A DNA stretch of 64,000 nucleotides from an uncultured Roseobacter sp. (GTDB lineage: Bacteria; Pseudomonadota; Alphaproteobacteria; Rhodobacterales; Rhodobacteraceae): NCBI RefSeq assembly GCF_947495275.1, contig NZ_CANLYL010000001.1:636115-700114 (forward strand), given 5' to 3'. The translations under genes were made by a program, and so were the position numbers. Below, in pieces: positions 15,845-27,184 of the stretch. The stretch's first letter is position 1; every line of letters starts with the position of its first letter. The notes under the pieces are model-generated. The model was not told the DNA's origin, did no database searches, and was given only the letters and a program-made list of their open reading frames with translations.

Positions 15845-16723
15845 ATGGTCTCATCCCTGCCCCTGGAAAAAGGCCGTCTCAGCGAGAGCCAGACCAAATC
15901 CTACTGGGACGATGGCTACCTTTTTCCGATCCCGGTCATGCCAGCTGATGAGGCGCGGAACTTGCGCGCCGAACTGGAACGGATCGAAGATACCTGGCTG
16001 GCGGCGGACCTGCCCCTGTCCTTGAACACCTACAAGCGTGTCAACGCCCATTGCGTGATGCCGCTGGCCCATCGCATCGGGTCTGATCCGCGCATACTGG
16101 ATGTGGTGGAGGGCATTCTGGGGCCGGATATCCTGATTTACGCCGTCGAGTTTTTCATCAAGGAACCGAGGACGGCCCATAAGGTCTCGATGCATCAGGA
16201 TCTGACCTATTGGGGTCTGGGCGCGGTTGACGGGCTGGTCACCGCCTGGCTGTCGCTGTCGCCCGCCACGCCCGCTTCGGGCTGTATGGATTTCGTCAAA
16301 GGCTCCCACAAAAACCCGATCCTGCCCCATGAGGATACCTTTGCCGAGGACAACCTGCTGAGCCGGGGACAGGAGATCAGGGTGGATGTCGCCGAAGAGG
16401 ACAAGACACCCATTGAAATCCATCCCGGCCAGATGTCGCTGCATCACGGGCTGACCATTCATGGCTCCGGCCCCAACACAACCGATGATCGTCGCATCGC
16501 CGCTGTCATCCGCTACTGCACGCCAGACATCAAACAACGCTTGGGTGATGTGGATTACGCAGTGCTGGCGCGGGGCGCGGACCGGCACGGCAATTTCCTC
16601 AGCTTTGATCCGCCTGAAACGGACTTTGCGCCGCAGGCCCTCGCGCAATATGAAGAGATACGGCAAGCACAGGCCAAGGTGATGATGGCCGGCGCCAAAA
16701 GCAAGAAAGGCCTATACGCATGA
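15845..16723 (+). CDS. Fe(II)/2-oxoglutarate dioxygenase, PhnY/TmpA-like (phytanoyl-CoA dioxygenase family)
   Basis: A 292-residue non-heme iron dioxygenase of the phytanoyl-CoA dioxygenase family. The facial triad is visible: H117 and D119 in MHQDLTYWG, and H206 in HGLTIHGSGPN, with R216/R217 following as the likely 2-oxoglutarate anchor. GAGGAGGT gives a strong ribosome binding site eight bases before the ATG. The next gene, overlapping by four bases, is an HD-domain protein. This pairing is the signature of PhnY-PhnZ (2-aminoethylphosphonate) and TmpA-TmpB (trimethylaminoethylphosphonate), in which the dioxygenase hydroxylates C1 of the phosphonate. The family is certain; the phosphonate substrate is inferred from the pairing. 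Confidence 0.8.
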   Translation: MVSSLPLEKGRLSESQTKSYWDDGYLFPIPVMPADEARNLRAELERIEDTWLAADLPLSLNTYKRVNAHCVMPLAHRIGSDPRILDVVEGILGPDILIYAVEFFIKEPRTAHKVSMHQDLTYWGLGAVDGLVTAWLSLSPATPASGCMDFVKGSHKNPILPHEDTFAEDNLLSRGQEIRVDVAEEDKTPIEIHPGQMSLHHGLTIHGSGPNTTDDRRIAAVIRYCTPDIKQRLGDVDYAVLARGADRHGNFLSFDPPETDFAPQALAQYEEIRQAQAKVMMAGAKSKKGLYA

Positions 16724-17340
16724 GCACCAGTGACATGAAACACGTGGGCTTCACGCAAATGAAAGATGGCACCGCCGAGGATTACGCCTTTCTGACCGAA
16801 CACGAGGTCGCCTACACGCGGGGCACCGCCGGGCGGTTGCTCAAAGCATTGGTCGATCTCGATGAAAGCCTGTCAGGCTATCAGGTCACCCGTCTGGGCC
16901 ACTCGCTGCAATCGGCGACACGGGCGTGGCGGGATGGTGCGGATATCGACTGGATGGTCTCTGCGTTGCTGCATGATATCGGCGACATCTACGCGCCTCA
17001 TAACCACGACGAATATGCCGCCACCATTCTGCGCCCCTTCGTGCGCGAACAATGCGCTTGGGTGGTCGAGAAACATGGCGATTTCCAGATGGTCTATTAT
17101 GGCCACCACGTCGGGGCTGATCCGCACAAACGCGACAGATATGCAGGCCACCCGTATTTCGAGGATTGCGCCACGTTCTGCGAACGCTGGGATCAGGCGA
17201 GCTTTGATCCCGATTACGACACGCTGCCGCTGGCGCATTTCGCCCCCATGGTCGAGGAGGTCTTTGCCCGCACACCCTATGACGCGCAGGTTATCTGCAG
17301 TGGGCAGCGCGAGCCTCTGGTCGCAACCCCACGCAGTTGA
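16720..17340 (+). CDS. HD-domain oxygenase, PhnZ/TmpB-like
   Basis: A 206-residue HD-domain protein. Candidate metal ligands are H61 (LGHSLQ), H85-D86 (LLHDIGD), H94/H96, a histidine among H119, H129 and H130, and D158 (ERWDQ), consistent with the H-HD-H-H-D set of mixed-valent diiron oxygenases; the 24-residue spacing from H61 to H85 equals that in PhnZ. These enzymes cleave the C-P bond of 1-hydroxyphosphonates with O2, releasing phosphate and glycine (PhnZ) or glycine betaine (TmpB). The start overlaps the dioxygenase stop (ATGA), so the two are coupled. No phosphonate transporter or regulator is adjacent. A nucleotide phosphohydrolase is the alternative, but the partner gene argues against it. 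Confidence 0.75.
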   Translation: MSTSDMKHVGFTQMKDGTAEDYAFLTEHEVAYTRGTAGRLLKALVDLDESLSGYQVTRLGHSLQSATRAWRDGADIDWMVSALLHDIGDIYAPHNHDEYAATILRPFVREQCAWVVEKHGDFQMVYYGHHVGADPHKRDRYAGHPYFEDCATFCERWDQASFDPDYDTLPLAHFAPMVEEVFARTPYDAQVICSGQREPLVATPRS

Positions 17341-17346
17341 TCACAG

Positions 17347-17369
17347 GCCGGGAGCAAATTATCCCCGGC
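17347..17369. terminator. Possible weak terminator after the HD-oxygenase gene
   Basis: GCCGGG (17347-17352) and CCCGGC (17364-17369) can pair around an 11-base AT-rich loop just after the HD-oxygenase stop and before valS. The downstream sequence is pyrimidine-rich but has no clear U run. Confidence 0.3.
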
Positions 17370-17435
17370 TGCCACCTTCCCCTTTTCCGCAAGCTCGGTT
17401 AGACCCGCGCGGGCAGAGTGACGAAGGACGTGATC

Positions 17436-20600
<3,165 letters not shown>

Positions 20601-20609
20601 ACTGCCGCC

Positions 20610-20939
20610 ATGCGCAGTTTTCGCTCCCTCATCGAACAGCAGATCGCCAAGGCGCGAGCCTCAGGCGCGCTGAGCGGGTTGAAGGGTGAAGGCCGCCCCC
20701 TGCCCGACCGCCCGGTGGAAACAAGTGACGAGGCGGCGATGTCAACCGGTATGCGGATCATGGCCGAGGCCGGTGTGGTCCCCGAAGAATTCGCGCTGAA
20801 AAAGGCGCTGGAGGCGGCCCGCAAATCCTACAGCACCTGTAAGACAGAGGCCGAACGCAAATCCGCCATGGCCCATCTCGCCGACCTGGAACTGCGCTAT
20901 GAGATCGCCCGCGAGGCCCGGCGCAAATTCATGTCCTGA
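20610..20939 (+). CDS. DUF1992 (DnaJ homologue C28-like) protein
   Basis: A 109-residue cytosolic protein of the DUF1992 family. The signature IEQQIAKARASGALSGLKGEG followed by PLPD is the conserved core, and the rest forms helices rich in Ala, Glu and Lys. The human relative DNAJC28 carries the same domain; the function is unknown. It begins nine bases after the valS stop and is probably co-transcribed with it. It converges with the crotonase gene ten bases away. Confidence 0.88.
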   Translation: MRSFRSLIEQQIAKARASGALSGLKGEGRPLPDRPVETSDEAAMSTGMRIMAEAGVVPEEFALKKALEAARKSYSTCKTEAERKSAMAHLADLELRYEIAREARRKFMS

Positions 20940-20949
20940 GCGCTGTAAC

Positions 20950-21738
20950 TCAGTCGAAAACCGGCGCGCGTTTGGCAAATTGCGCGGCGATCACTTCCAT
21001 CTGTTCCGGCTTGCCCAACAGCGCGCCCTGAAGGCGCGATTCAGCCAGCAGAACCGCCTCAGTATTTTCGTTTTCTGCAATATCTATCAGTGACTTGGCG
21101 GCACGAATTGCCTTGGGGCTTTTGCCCGCAATCTCTTCGGCCAGCGCTGTCGCGGCCGCCAGCGGATCCTCTGCAATCTCGGTCACAAGACCCCATTGCG
21201 CAGCCTGTTCGGCGCTGATCGGCGTGGCGGTATAGGTCAGACGGCGCAGCACGTCCGAACGCACCAGACGCGGCAGCAGAACCATGCCCCCCATGTCCGG
21301 AAGAATGCCCCACTTCATCTCCATCACCGCCAGTTTCGTGTCCGGTGCCGCAATCCGGATGTCTGCGCCCAAGGCGATTTGAAGTCCGGCCCCGAAGGCA
21401 ACACCGTGCAGGGCGGCAATGACCGGGATGTCCAGACGGTGCCAGACCATCGCGGCCTCCTGCCATTGGTTGGTGGTGCCCGCGCCATGGGTGCGGCGCA
21501 TGATTTCGGCCGCGATATCCTTGCTCAGCATATCGCCGAGGCTGCTGATGTCGATACCTGCGCAAAACGCCCCGCCCGCACCTGACAAAACCACCGCGCG
21601 CGCGTCCGATGCAGCCACTTGCTGACCGGCGTCAATCAGGGCGGTGAACATGTCCTGATCCACAGCATTGCGCTTTTCGGGGCGGTTGAGCTGAACATGA
21701 GCGACGTGGTCGATCTGGCTAACGGTAACGCGGGGCAT
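20950..21738 (-). CDS. Enoyl-CoA hydratase/isomerase (crotonase) family protein
   Basis: A 262-residue crotonase-superfamily enzyme acting on acyl-CoA. The oxyanion-hole segments are visible: VLSGAGGAFCAGIDIS (CoA-binding and first oxyanion residue) and HGVAFGAGLQIALGADIRI (second). In place of the classic hydratase glutamates the segment after it reads MEMKWGILPDMGG, which resembles isomerase or unassigned members, so the reaction is uncertain. GAGGAG lies just before the ATG. It is a single gene converging with the DUF1992 gene and divergent from the aminotransferase gene. Confidence 0.9.
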   Translation of the reverse strand: MPRVTVSQIDHVAHVQLNRPEKRNAVDQDMFTALIDAGQQVAASDARAVVLSGAGGAFCAGIDISSLGDMLSKDIAAEIMRRTHGAGTTNQWQEAAMVWHRLDIPVIAALHGVAFGAGLQIALGADIRIAAPDTKLAVMEMKWGILPDMGGMVLLPRLVRSDVLRRLTYTATPISAEQAAQWGLVTEIAEDPLAAATALAEEIAGKSPKAIRAAKSLIDIAENENTEAVLLAESRLQGALLGKPEQMEVIAAQFAKRAPVFD

Positions 21739-21850
21739 CTGTGTCTCCTCTGTCTCAGATCATCAGACCGCAACGGCATCTTTTTGACCAGAAAAACGTT
21801 AGGGCAATCGGGGCCTTGCTCAAACCCGCCAAGCCGTTTTAAGAGACGCC

Positions 21851-22954
21851 ATGACCAGCTTTCGATTGACACCACTCGCCCAGTCCCTGCCCGCAACCGT
21901 CCCCTTTGTTGGCCCGGAGACACAGGAACGCGCCCGCGCCCGGATCTTCGACGCCCGCCTTGGCGCAAATGAAAACGTATTTGGCCCGTCGCCCGCTGCG
22001 ACCCGTGCCATGGCAGAAACCCCGCAGTGGATGTACGGCGACCCCGAGAGCTTTGAACTGCGCGAAGCGCTCGCGGCCCATTACGGCATCACCCCGGAAA
22101 CGATCATGCCGGGTGAAGGCATCGACGGGCTTCTGGGCTATCTGGTGCGCCTGATGGTTGGTCCCGGCGATGCTGTCGTCACCTCGGACGGCGCTTACCC
22201 TACATTCAACTATCATGTGGCGGGGCATGGGGGCGTCCTACACAAGGTCCCCTACAAACAGGATTTCGAGGACCTTACCGCGCTGTTTGCCAAAGCCGCC
22301 GAGGTGGATGCGAAACTTGTCTATCTGGCCAATCCCGACAATCCCATGGGAACGGCGCACTCGGGACGGGACATCGTGTCCGCCATGTCCTCGCTTCCGG
22401 AAGGGACGCTCCTGATACTTGACGAAGCCTACATCGAATTTGCGCCCCAAGGTACGCCGCTGCCGCTGCCGATGGATGATCCTCGCGTGATCAGAATGCG
22501 CACGTTTTCCAAAGCATATGGACTTGCGGGCGCGCGCGTCGGCTATGCGATCGGGGCCCCGGAGCTGATTTGTGCATTCAACAAGGTGCGAAACCACTTT
22601 GGCATGAACCGCGCCGCACAGGCCGGCGCATTGGCCGCCCTGGAAGATCAGACATGGCTACGGTCGGTTCAGGCGCGTGTTGTCGCCTCTCGCAATCGCA
22701 TCTGGGACATCGCGCGGAACAATGGGTTGAGCCCGCTTAAGTCCGCCGCCAATTTCGTAACCATCGACTGTCGACGGGACCCGGCGTTCGCCCAGACGGT
22801 CCTGCGAGAGATGGTAGCCCGCGGTGTCTTCATCCGCATGCCTTTCGTGGCGCCTCAGAACCGGTGCATTCGCGTCAGTTGCGGCACACCTGCCGATCTC
22901 GATATTCTGGCCGAAGTTCTGCCTGTCGCCCTGAGGGCCGCAGAAAAGTGCTGA
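21851..22954 (+). CDS. HisC-like PLP-dependent aminotransferase
   Basis: A 367-residue class I/II aminotransferase closest to histidinol-phosphate aminotransferases. The PLP-binding lysine is in TFSKAYGLAGARVGYAIG, DEAYIEF carries the Asp that contacts the pyridine nitrogen, NPDNPMGT the conserved Asn, and RVSCGT the substrate carboxylate Arg. ANENVFGPSP near residue 39 matches the HisC substrate loop. No his genes are nearby, so this may act on another amino acid such as phenylalanine or tyrosine; the true substrate cannot be read from sequence. It is divergent from the crotonase gene. Confidence 0.87.
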   Translation: MTSFRLTPLAQSLPATVPFVGPETQERARARIFDARLGANENVFGPSPAATRAMAETPQWMYGDPESFELREALAAHYGITPETIMPGEGIDGLLGYLVRLMVGPGDAVVTSDGAYPTFNYHVAGHGGVLHKVPYKQDFEDLTALFAKAAEVDAKLVYLANPDNPMGTAHSGRDIVSAMSSLPEGTLLILDEAYIEFAPQGTPLPLPMDDPRVIRMRTFSKAYGLAGARVGYAIGAPELICAFNKVRNHFGMNRAAQAGALAALEDQTWLRSVQARVVASRNRIWDIARNNGLSPLKSAANFVTIDCRRDPAFAQTVLREMVARGVFIRMPFVAPQNRCIRVSCGTPADLDILAEVLPVALRAAEKC

Positions 22955-23008
22955 CGGCTGATTTGGGTTGGATATAATTGGCGCACCTGCCCTGAGACGG
23001 GATGCGCT

Positions 23009-23224
23009 ATGGAAAACCACAGACTGGGCCGCGCGCCCAATTACACAAGTGCCTGTATCGTGATGTTCGGTGTGAACCTGTCGTGGATACTGCTGTTTCT
23101 GTTTGCGATCTGGGGCCTGATCGCAGCGGTTTTCCTATGCCTCACGGTCAATTACTGGCTGAACTGGCTTGATTTCCGGCGCCGCGCATCAGAGCGGCGA
23201 TATCGGGCAAAACCAAATCTCTAG
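23009..23224 (+). CDS. Small two-helix membrane protein
   Basis: A 71-residue protein with a continuous hydrophobic stretch over residues 16-51 (ACIVMFGVNLSWILLFLFAI, then a break and LIAAVFLCLTVNYWL), enough for two membrane helices, and a basic C terminus (FRRRASERRYRAKPN). Function unknown; roseobacter genomes commonly carry such proteins. Its TAG stop shares bases with the TAG stop of the convergent aminotransferase gene: CTAG at 23221-23224 serves both strands. Confidence 0.6.
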   Translation: MENHRLGRAPNYTSACIVMFGVNLSWILLFLFAIWGLIAAVFLCLTVNYWLNWLDFRRRASERRYRAKPNL

Positions 23225-24429
23225 CCGCTGGCAATCACCTGGGCCGCTGCCGCCAGAGCACCTGGGCCATGTGCGATGTTCAGAGCCTTGAACCCCGCCT
23301 CCATTCCGCCCAGCAACCCCATGATCATGTGGCCATTCACATGACCCATATGACCCAACCGAAAAAACCCATGCCACTCAGGATCATCGGGGGCGGTCAT
23401 GCCCAATCCGATGCCGAGGGTCAGCCCCAGGTTCTGAGCGGTCCAGTCCCGTAGCGCAGTGGCCTGAGGCGCTTCCAGATGCAGCGCTGTGACCGCATGG
23501 CTACGCTGTGCCGGATCGTCGATGTTCATGCGCAGCGTGCCCTGCGCGGCCCAGGCACCACAGGCCGCCCAGATCGCCCGCGCCAGCACCGCGTGACGCG
23601 CCCAGACAGCCTCCATGCCCTCCGCGTGGATCATATCCAGTGCCGCCCGCAACCCGTAGACATGATGGGTGGGCGCTGTGCCGTCCCAGTACTGATAGAA
23701 CTCCTGCGGATTCGCACGCGGCGTCCAGTTCCAGTATTCGCTGACCCGGGGCATTGCCGCACGCACCTCGGCGGCTTTGTCATTGAAAAAGACAAACCCC
23801 ATGCCCGGGGGCACCATCAGCCCTTTCTGGCAGGCAGAGACCATGACATCGACGCCCCAGGCATCCATCTCGAATGCGTCGCACCCCAGCGACGCAATGC
23901 AATCGGCCATCAGAAGCGCGGGATGGCCAACCGCGTCCATGGTTGCGCGCAGGGCGGCAATATCGTTGCGCACGGAACTTGATGTATCCACATGCACGCC
24001 CAGCACGGCCTTGATCCTGTGGTCCTTGTCCGCTGCCAGCGCCTCAGCGATGCGGCTCATGTCCATTGGCGCGGATTTACCGAAATCAATGACCTCTGCT
24101 TGGGCCCCCAACCCTTCGGCAATTCCCGCCCAGCCCTTGCCGAAATGCCCCGTAGAAGGCACCAGAACCCGCTCGCCCGGTGCTACGACATTGGCCAAGG
24201 CGGCCTCCCAGACACCGTGACCATTGGCAATGTAGATGGCCACCTGCCCATCCGTGCGCGCCACGCGTTTGAGGTCCGCAACAATCCCCGGCATCATCTG
24301 CGGCAGCTCGCCTGCGTAGATATTTGGCGCGGGCCTGTGCATGGCATTCAGCACCGCCTCCGGCATGACAGACGGTCCCGGAATGGCCAGATACCCCGTG
24401 CCGGAGGGCGTGATGGATTTTTGGGGCAT
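23221..24429 (-). CDS. Alanine/serine-glyoxylate aminotransferase family protein
   Basis: A 402-residue class V aminotransferase. YLAIPGPSVMP opens the family, LMADCIASLGCDAFEMDAWG holds the PLP-contacting Asp, and SACQKGLMVPPGMGFVFF the PLP lysine. Related proteins transfer the amino group from alanine, serine or aspartate to glyoxylate. In methylotroph-like roseobacters the serine-glyoxylate form belongs to the serine cycle, but no other serine-cycle gene is present here. The ATG at 24429 follows AAGGAC; ten upstream in-frame codons are unlike homologues. It converges with the small membrane protein gene, sharing CTAG. Confidence 0.88.
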   Translation of the reverse strand: MPQKSITPSGTGYLAIPGPSVMPEAVLNAMHRPAPNIYAGELPQMMPGIVADLKRVARTDGQVAIYIANGHGVWEAALANVVAPGERVLVPSTGHFGKGWAGIAEGLGAQAEVIDFGKSAPMDMSRIAEALAADKDHRIKAVLGVHVDTSSSVRNDIAALRATMDAVGHPALLMADCIASLGCDAFEMDAWGVDVMVSACQKGLMVPPGMGFVFFNDKAAEVRAAMPRVSEYWNWTPRANPQEFYQYWDGTAPTHHVYGLRAALDMIHAEGMEAVWARHAVLARAIWAACGAWAAQGTLRMNIDDPAQRSHAVTALHLEAPQATALRDWTAQNLGLTLGIGLGMTAPDDPEWHGFFRLGHMGHVNGHMIMGLLGGMEAGFKALNIAHGPGALAAAAQVIASG

Positions 24430-24526
24430 AAGGGCTGTCCTTTTGATCTGGCGCCACACTAGCCCAAGTTATGGCGACGTCAATTGCACCTTTTCGTGCC
24501 TGTCAAATCGGAAAAACCGGAACCGT

Positions 24527-25201
24527 TCAGCGGCGGTAACTCTCGGCCAACCGATGCGGCGATGCACCGCCGAAATACCGCAGCAAAGTCCAGATATTGC
24601 GCGCACCGCGCCGCAACCAGCCCTGACGATGATAGCGCGCCGCGCTGGTAAGCGCGATGGCATCAAGCGCACGCAAACGCCCCCTGAGCGCGCGCGCGAT
24701 TGCCACGTCTTCCATCAAAGGTTGATCCGGGTATCCGCCAACGTCAGAATAAAGGGCACGCGGGATCAGCAGCCCCTGATCCCCATAGGGCAGCCCCGAC
24801 CGGCTGCGCAAATTGGCCCAGCCGGCGACGATCCGTCCAGCAGTGCCGCCTTGGGCAAACCGCAGTTTGAACCAGCCTGCTTCATGCGTCTCCAGATGCT
24901 TGACGACAGCCGCCACCCAACCCTCCTGCAACACCGTATCGGCATGCAGCACCAGCAGCCACATACCCTGCGCCTGCGCACAACCGCGTGCGAGTTGCCC
25001 GCCGCGTGACGCAGGGCATTCGACGGTCTCCGCCCCCCAGGCGCGCGCAATGGCAAGGGTAGCGTCATCCGAGCCCCCATCGGTAACGATCAGCTCGCGG
25101 ATCAGACCGGCTTCCAGCCCCGGCATCAGCGCCGTCAGGCAAGCCCCCAACTGATGCTCGGCGTTGAGAGTTGGCACAATCACTGAAATCGGTGCACGCA
25201 T
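24527..25201 (-). CDS. Family 2 glycosyltransferase (TIGR04283 type)
   Basis: A 224-residue GT-A glycosyltransferase. PISVIVPTLNAEHQL starts the nucleotide-sugar fold, VTDGGSDDAT follows, and LHADT supplies the metal-binding DxD-equivalent. LMEDVAIARALRGRLRALD matches the C-terminal region of the TIGR04283 family, one group of which is linked to arsenosugar synthesis. No arsenic gene is nearby, so the acceptor is unknown. It is divergent from ygfZ; the two starts are 68 bases apart. Confidence 0.85.
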   Translation of the reverse strand: MRAPISVIVPTLNAEHQLGACLTALMPGLEAGLIRELIVTDGGSDDATLAIARAWGAETVECPASRGGQLARGCAQAQGMWLLVLHADTVLQEGWVAAVVKHLETHEAGWFKLRFAQGGTAGRIVAGWANLRSRSGLPYGDQGLLIPRALYSDVGGYPDQPLMEDVAIARALRGRLRALDAIALTSAARYHRQGWLRRGARNIWTLLRYFGGASPHRLAESYRR

Positions 25202-25269
25202 AGGTTATGCCCCTTCTTCTTCGCGGCGAAACTTCTATATGTCATGCAAGGCCAGAAGAGGAACCCCCC

Positions 25270-26010
25270 ATGAGCACATACCGCATTTTGCATCTGACCG
25301 GGGCTGATGTCCGGGATTTCCTGCAGGGCCTGATCACCAATGACATCGCAGGCCCCGACACCGGCCTGATCTATGCCGCCCTGTTGACGCCGCAGGGCAA
25401 ATACATCGCGGATTTCTTCCTCTCAAAAGCACCACAGGGTTACCTGCTCGACGTGCATGAGAGCCTCGCGGATCTGCTGGTGCAACGGCTGAGCATGTAC
25501 AAGCTGCGCGCCGACGTCACCATCACGCCGACCGAAAAACATCTGCACCGGGGGCTGGGCCCCGTTCCCGCCGATGGCTACGCCGACCCGCGTCATGACG
25601 CTCTGGGCTGGCGAGCGTATCGCGACGTGGCAGCCCCGGAAGACACCATTGACTGGACAGCCCTCAGAGTCGCGCATCTGATCCCGCAGACAGGCATTGA
25701 ACTGACCCCGGACACTTTCATCCTGGAGGCCGGTTTCGAACGGCTCTCCGGCGTCGATTTTCGCAAGGGCTGCTATGTCGGGCAGGAGGTCACCGCCCGG
25801 ATGAAGCACAAAACCGAACTGCGCAAAGGGTTGGCGAGGGTGGCGCTCAGTGGTCCGGCGGAAACCGGCACCGACATCACCGCGAATGGCAAAGTCGCAG
25901 GCCAACTCCTTAGCCGCACCCAGGATGCCGGTATTGCCTATCTGCGGTTTGACCGTGCCCGGGGCGACATGCGGGCAGGTGACGCCATGGTTACTTTACT
26001 GGACAGCTGA
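25270..26010 (+). CDS. ygfZ: Folate-binding Fe-S cluster assembly protein YgfZ
   Basis: GcvT-like folate-binding protein that supports maturation or repair of certain iron-sulfur enzymes. It has 246 residues. The defining signature KGCYVGQEVTARM is present near residue 167, with the functional Cys. The N-terminal half (LTGADVRDFLQGLITNDI) is the GcvT-type fold. I start at ATG 25270 with AGAGGA upstream; codons further upstream do not resemble the family. It is a monocistronic gene, converging with efp 12 bases away. Confidence 0.92.
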   Translation: MSTYRILHLTGADVRDFLQGLITNDIAGPDTGLIYAALLTPQGKYIADFFLSKAPQGYLLDVHESLADLLVQRLSMYKLRADVTITPTEKHLHRGLGPVPADGYADPRHDALGWRAYRDVAAPEDTIDWTALRVAHLIPQTGIELTPDTFILEAGFERLSGVDFRKGCYVGQEVTARMKHKTELRKGLARVALSGPAETGTDITANGKVAGQLLSRTQDAGIAYLRFDRARGDMRAGDAMVTLLDS

Positions 26011-26022
26011 TCGCAGCCTGCC

Positions 26023-26586
26023 TCAGGCGCGTTCGGAATATTCCATCGTTTCGGTATTCACGATGATATCCTCATCCTGCCCGACGAAGGGCGGGACCAT
26101 CACCTTGACGCCATTGTCCAGAACCGCCGGTTTGAATGAATTCGCCGCCGTCTGACCTTTGACCACCGGTTCGGTCTCCACGATCTTGCAGGTCACCTTT
26201 TGGGGCAGCGTCGCGTTCAGCGCTTCATCCTCGTAGAACTCTACGACGATGGTCATGCCGTCTTGCAAAAACGGACGCCGTTCGCCCAGCAGTTCGGCAG
26301 GCAACTGAACCTGTTCGTAGGTTTCCGTGTCCATCACAACCAACATGCCGGCATCCTCATAGAGGAATTGCTGATCTTTCTGCTCCAGACGAACCCGTTC
26401 TACCTTGTCGGCACTGCGGAACCGCTCGTTGAGTTTTGAGCCGTTGCGCAGATTGCGCATCTCCACCTGGGCAAAAGCCCCGCCCTTGCCGGGCTTGACA
26501 TGATCGACTTTGACCGCAGCCCACAGACCACCATTATGCTCCAGAACATTTCCGGGGCGGATCTCGTTTCCGTTGATTTTAGGCAT
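26023..26586 (-). CDS. efp: Elongation factor P
   Basis: Translation factor that relieves ribosome stalling at polyproline. It has 187 residues, the standard length: KOW-like N domain, then two OB domains ending [20 protein letters not shown]. The tip loop reads [10 protein letters not shown], placing a lysine at residue 34 where beta-lysylation occurs in many bacteria, so the EpmA-type modification is possible. The start [19 protein letters not shown] matches homologues. It is divergent from the next gene across 220 bases. Confidence 0.97.
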   Translation of the reverse strand: MPKINGNEIRPGNVLEHNGGLWAAVKVDHVKPGKGGAFAQVEMRNLRNGSKLNERFRSADKVERVRLEQKDQQFLYEDAGMLVVMDTETYEQVQLPAELLGERRPFLQDGMTIVVEFYEDEALNATLPQKVTCKIVETEPVVKGQTAANSFKPAVLDNGVKVMVPPFVGQDEDIIVNTETMEYSERA

Positions 26587-26691
26587 ATGACCAAACCATG
26601 ACAAAAGGTTGATGAATTGTTGACGCACCCTATATCTGGCGGGATGGGTGGTGACAAGACAACGAAATCTCGTGCTGCAATTGCGAAAAGC

Positions 26692-26708
26692 CATGCGCCG
26701 GGCGCATG
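26692..26708. repeat. Perfect 8-base inverted repeat upstream of efp
   Basis: CATGCGCC and GGCGCATG flank a single G. It lies about 100 bases from both efp and the small conserved gene and could be a dimeric regulator site or a chance palindrome. The rest of the 26587-26806 gap shows no gene; a purine-rich leader with GGAAAGGA lies just before 26807. Confidence 0.3.
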
Positions 26709-26806
26709 CGAGCTATGCAGTTTCGGGGTATCCGAATCAACTAAACTCCTCCATAAGGAACGTCACGCCGAAAAGACAAGAGCAAGAATAATGGAAAGGA
26801 CGACGA

Positions 26807-27127
26807 ATGAAGGATTTCGTTGACGGCACAGCCTTTAATAACGAGCAAGGCAACCGTGCACGTAAACTTTTCGCAGCCGTTGTACTGGCTGCGTTGGACG
26901 ACGCCATCGCGGACGACAAGAAATATGGCAATGGTCCTGAGCAAATCGCACGCTGGGCGCGTTCGCGCGATGGCCGCGAAGTGCTGAGCTGCGCCGGTAT
27001 TGACCCCAACGAACGGGTTGTGTCCGGACTGATGGAATTTGTGGGCAAAGGGGTACGGACTTCTGTGGCACTGTCACGTGAAGAATCCGAGCGTCGCAAC
27101 GCCGCCCAACAGGCCGAAGCCGCCTAG
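26807..27127 (+). CDS. Small conserved protein, probably DUF6280
   Basis: A 106-residue cytosolic protein with no signal peptide or membrane helix. It is mostly helical (RKLFAAVVLAALDDAIADDK near residues 19-38), followed by IARWARSRDGREVL and an alanine- and glutamate-rich tail (SREESERRNAAQQAEAA). It resembles the DUF6280 family confined to Rhodobacterales; the family name is from memory of sequence character. Function unknown. GGAAAGGA lies upstream and a strong terminator directly downstream, so it is a single-gene unit. Confidence 0.75.
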   Translation: MKDFVDGTAFNNEQGNRARKLFAAVVLAALDDAIADDKKYGNGPEQIARWARSRDGREVLSCAGIDPNERVVSGLMEFVGKGVRTSVALSREESERRNAAQQAEAA

Positions 27128-27148
27128 TAACAAGCTGATTTCAAAAAC

Positions 27149-27178
27149 AAAAGCGCGCCCCACCCCGGGCGTGCTTTT
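27149..27178. terminator. Strong intrinsic terminator, probably bidirectional
   Basis: Twelve-base arms (27149-27160, 27167-27178) pair completely, with one G-U pair, around a six-base loop. The left arm begins AAAA and the right arm ends TTTT, so it can terminate both the gene ending at 27127 and the leftward gene ending at 27185. Confidence 0.85.
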
Positions 27179-27184
27179 GTGTTT

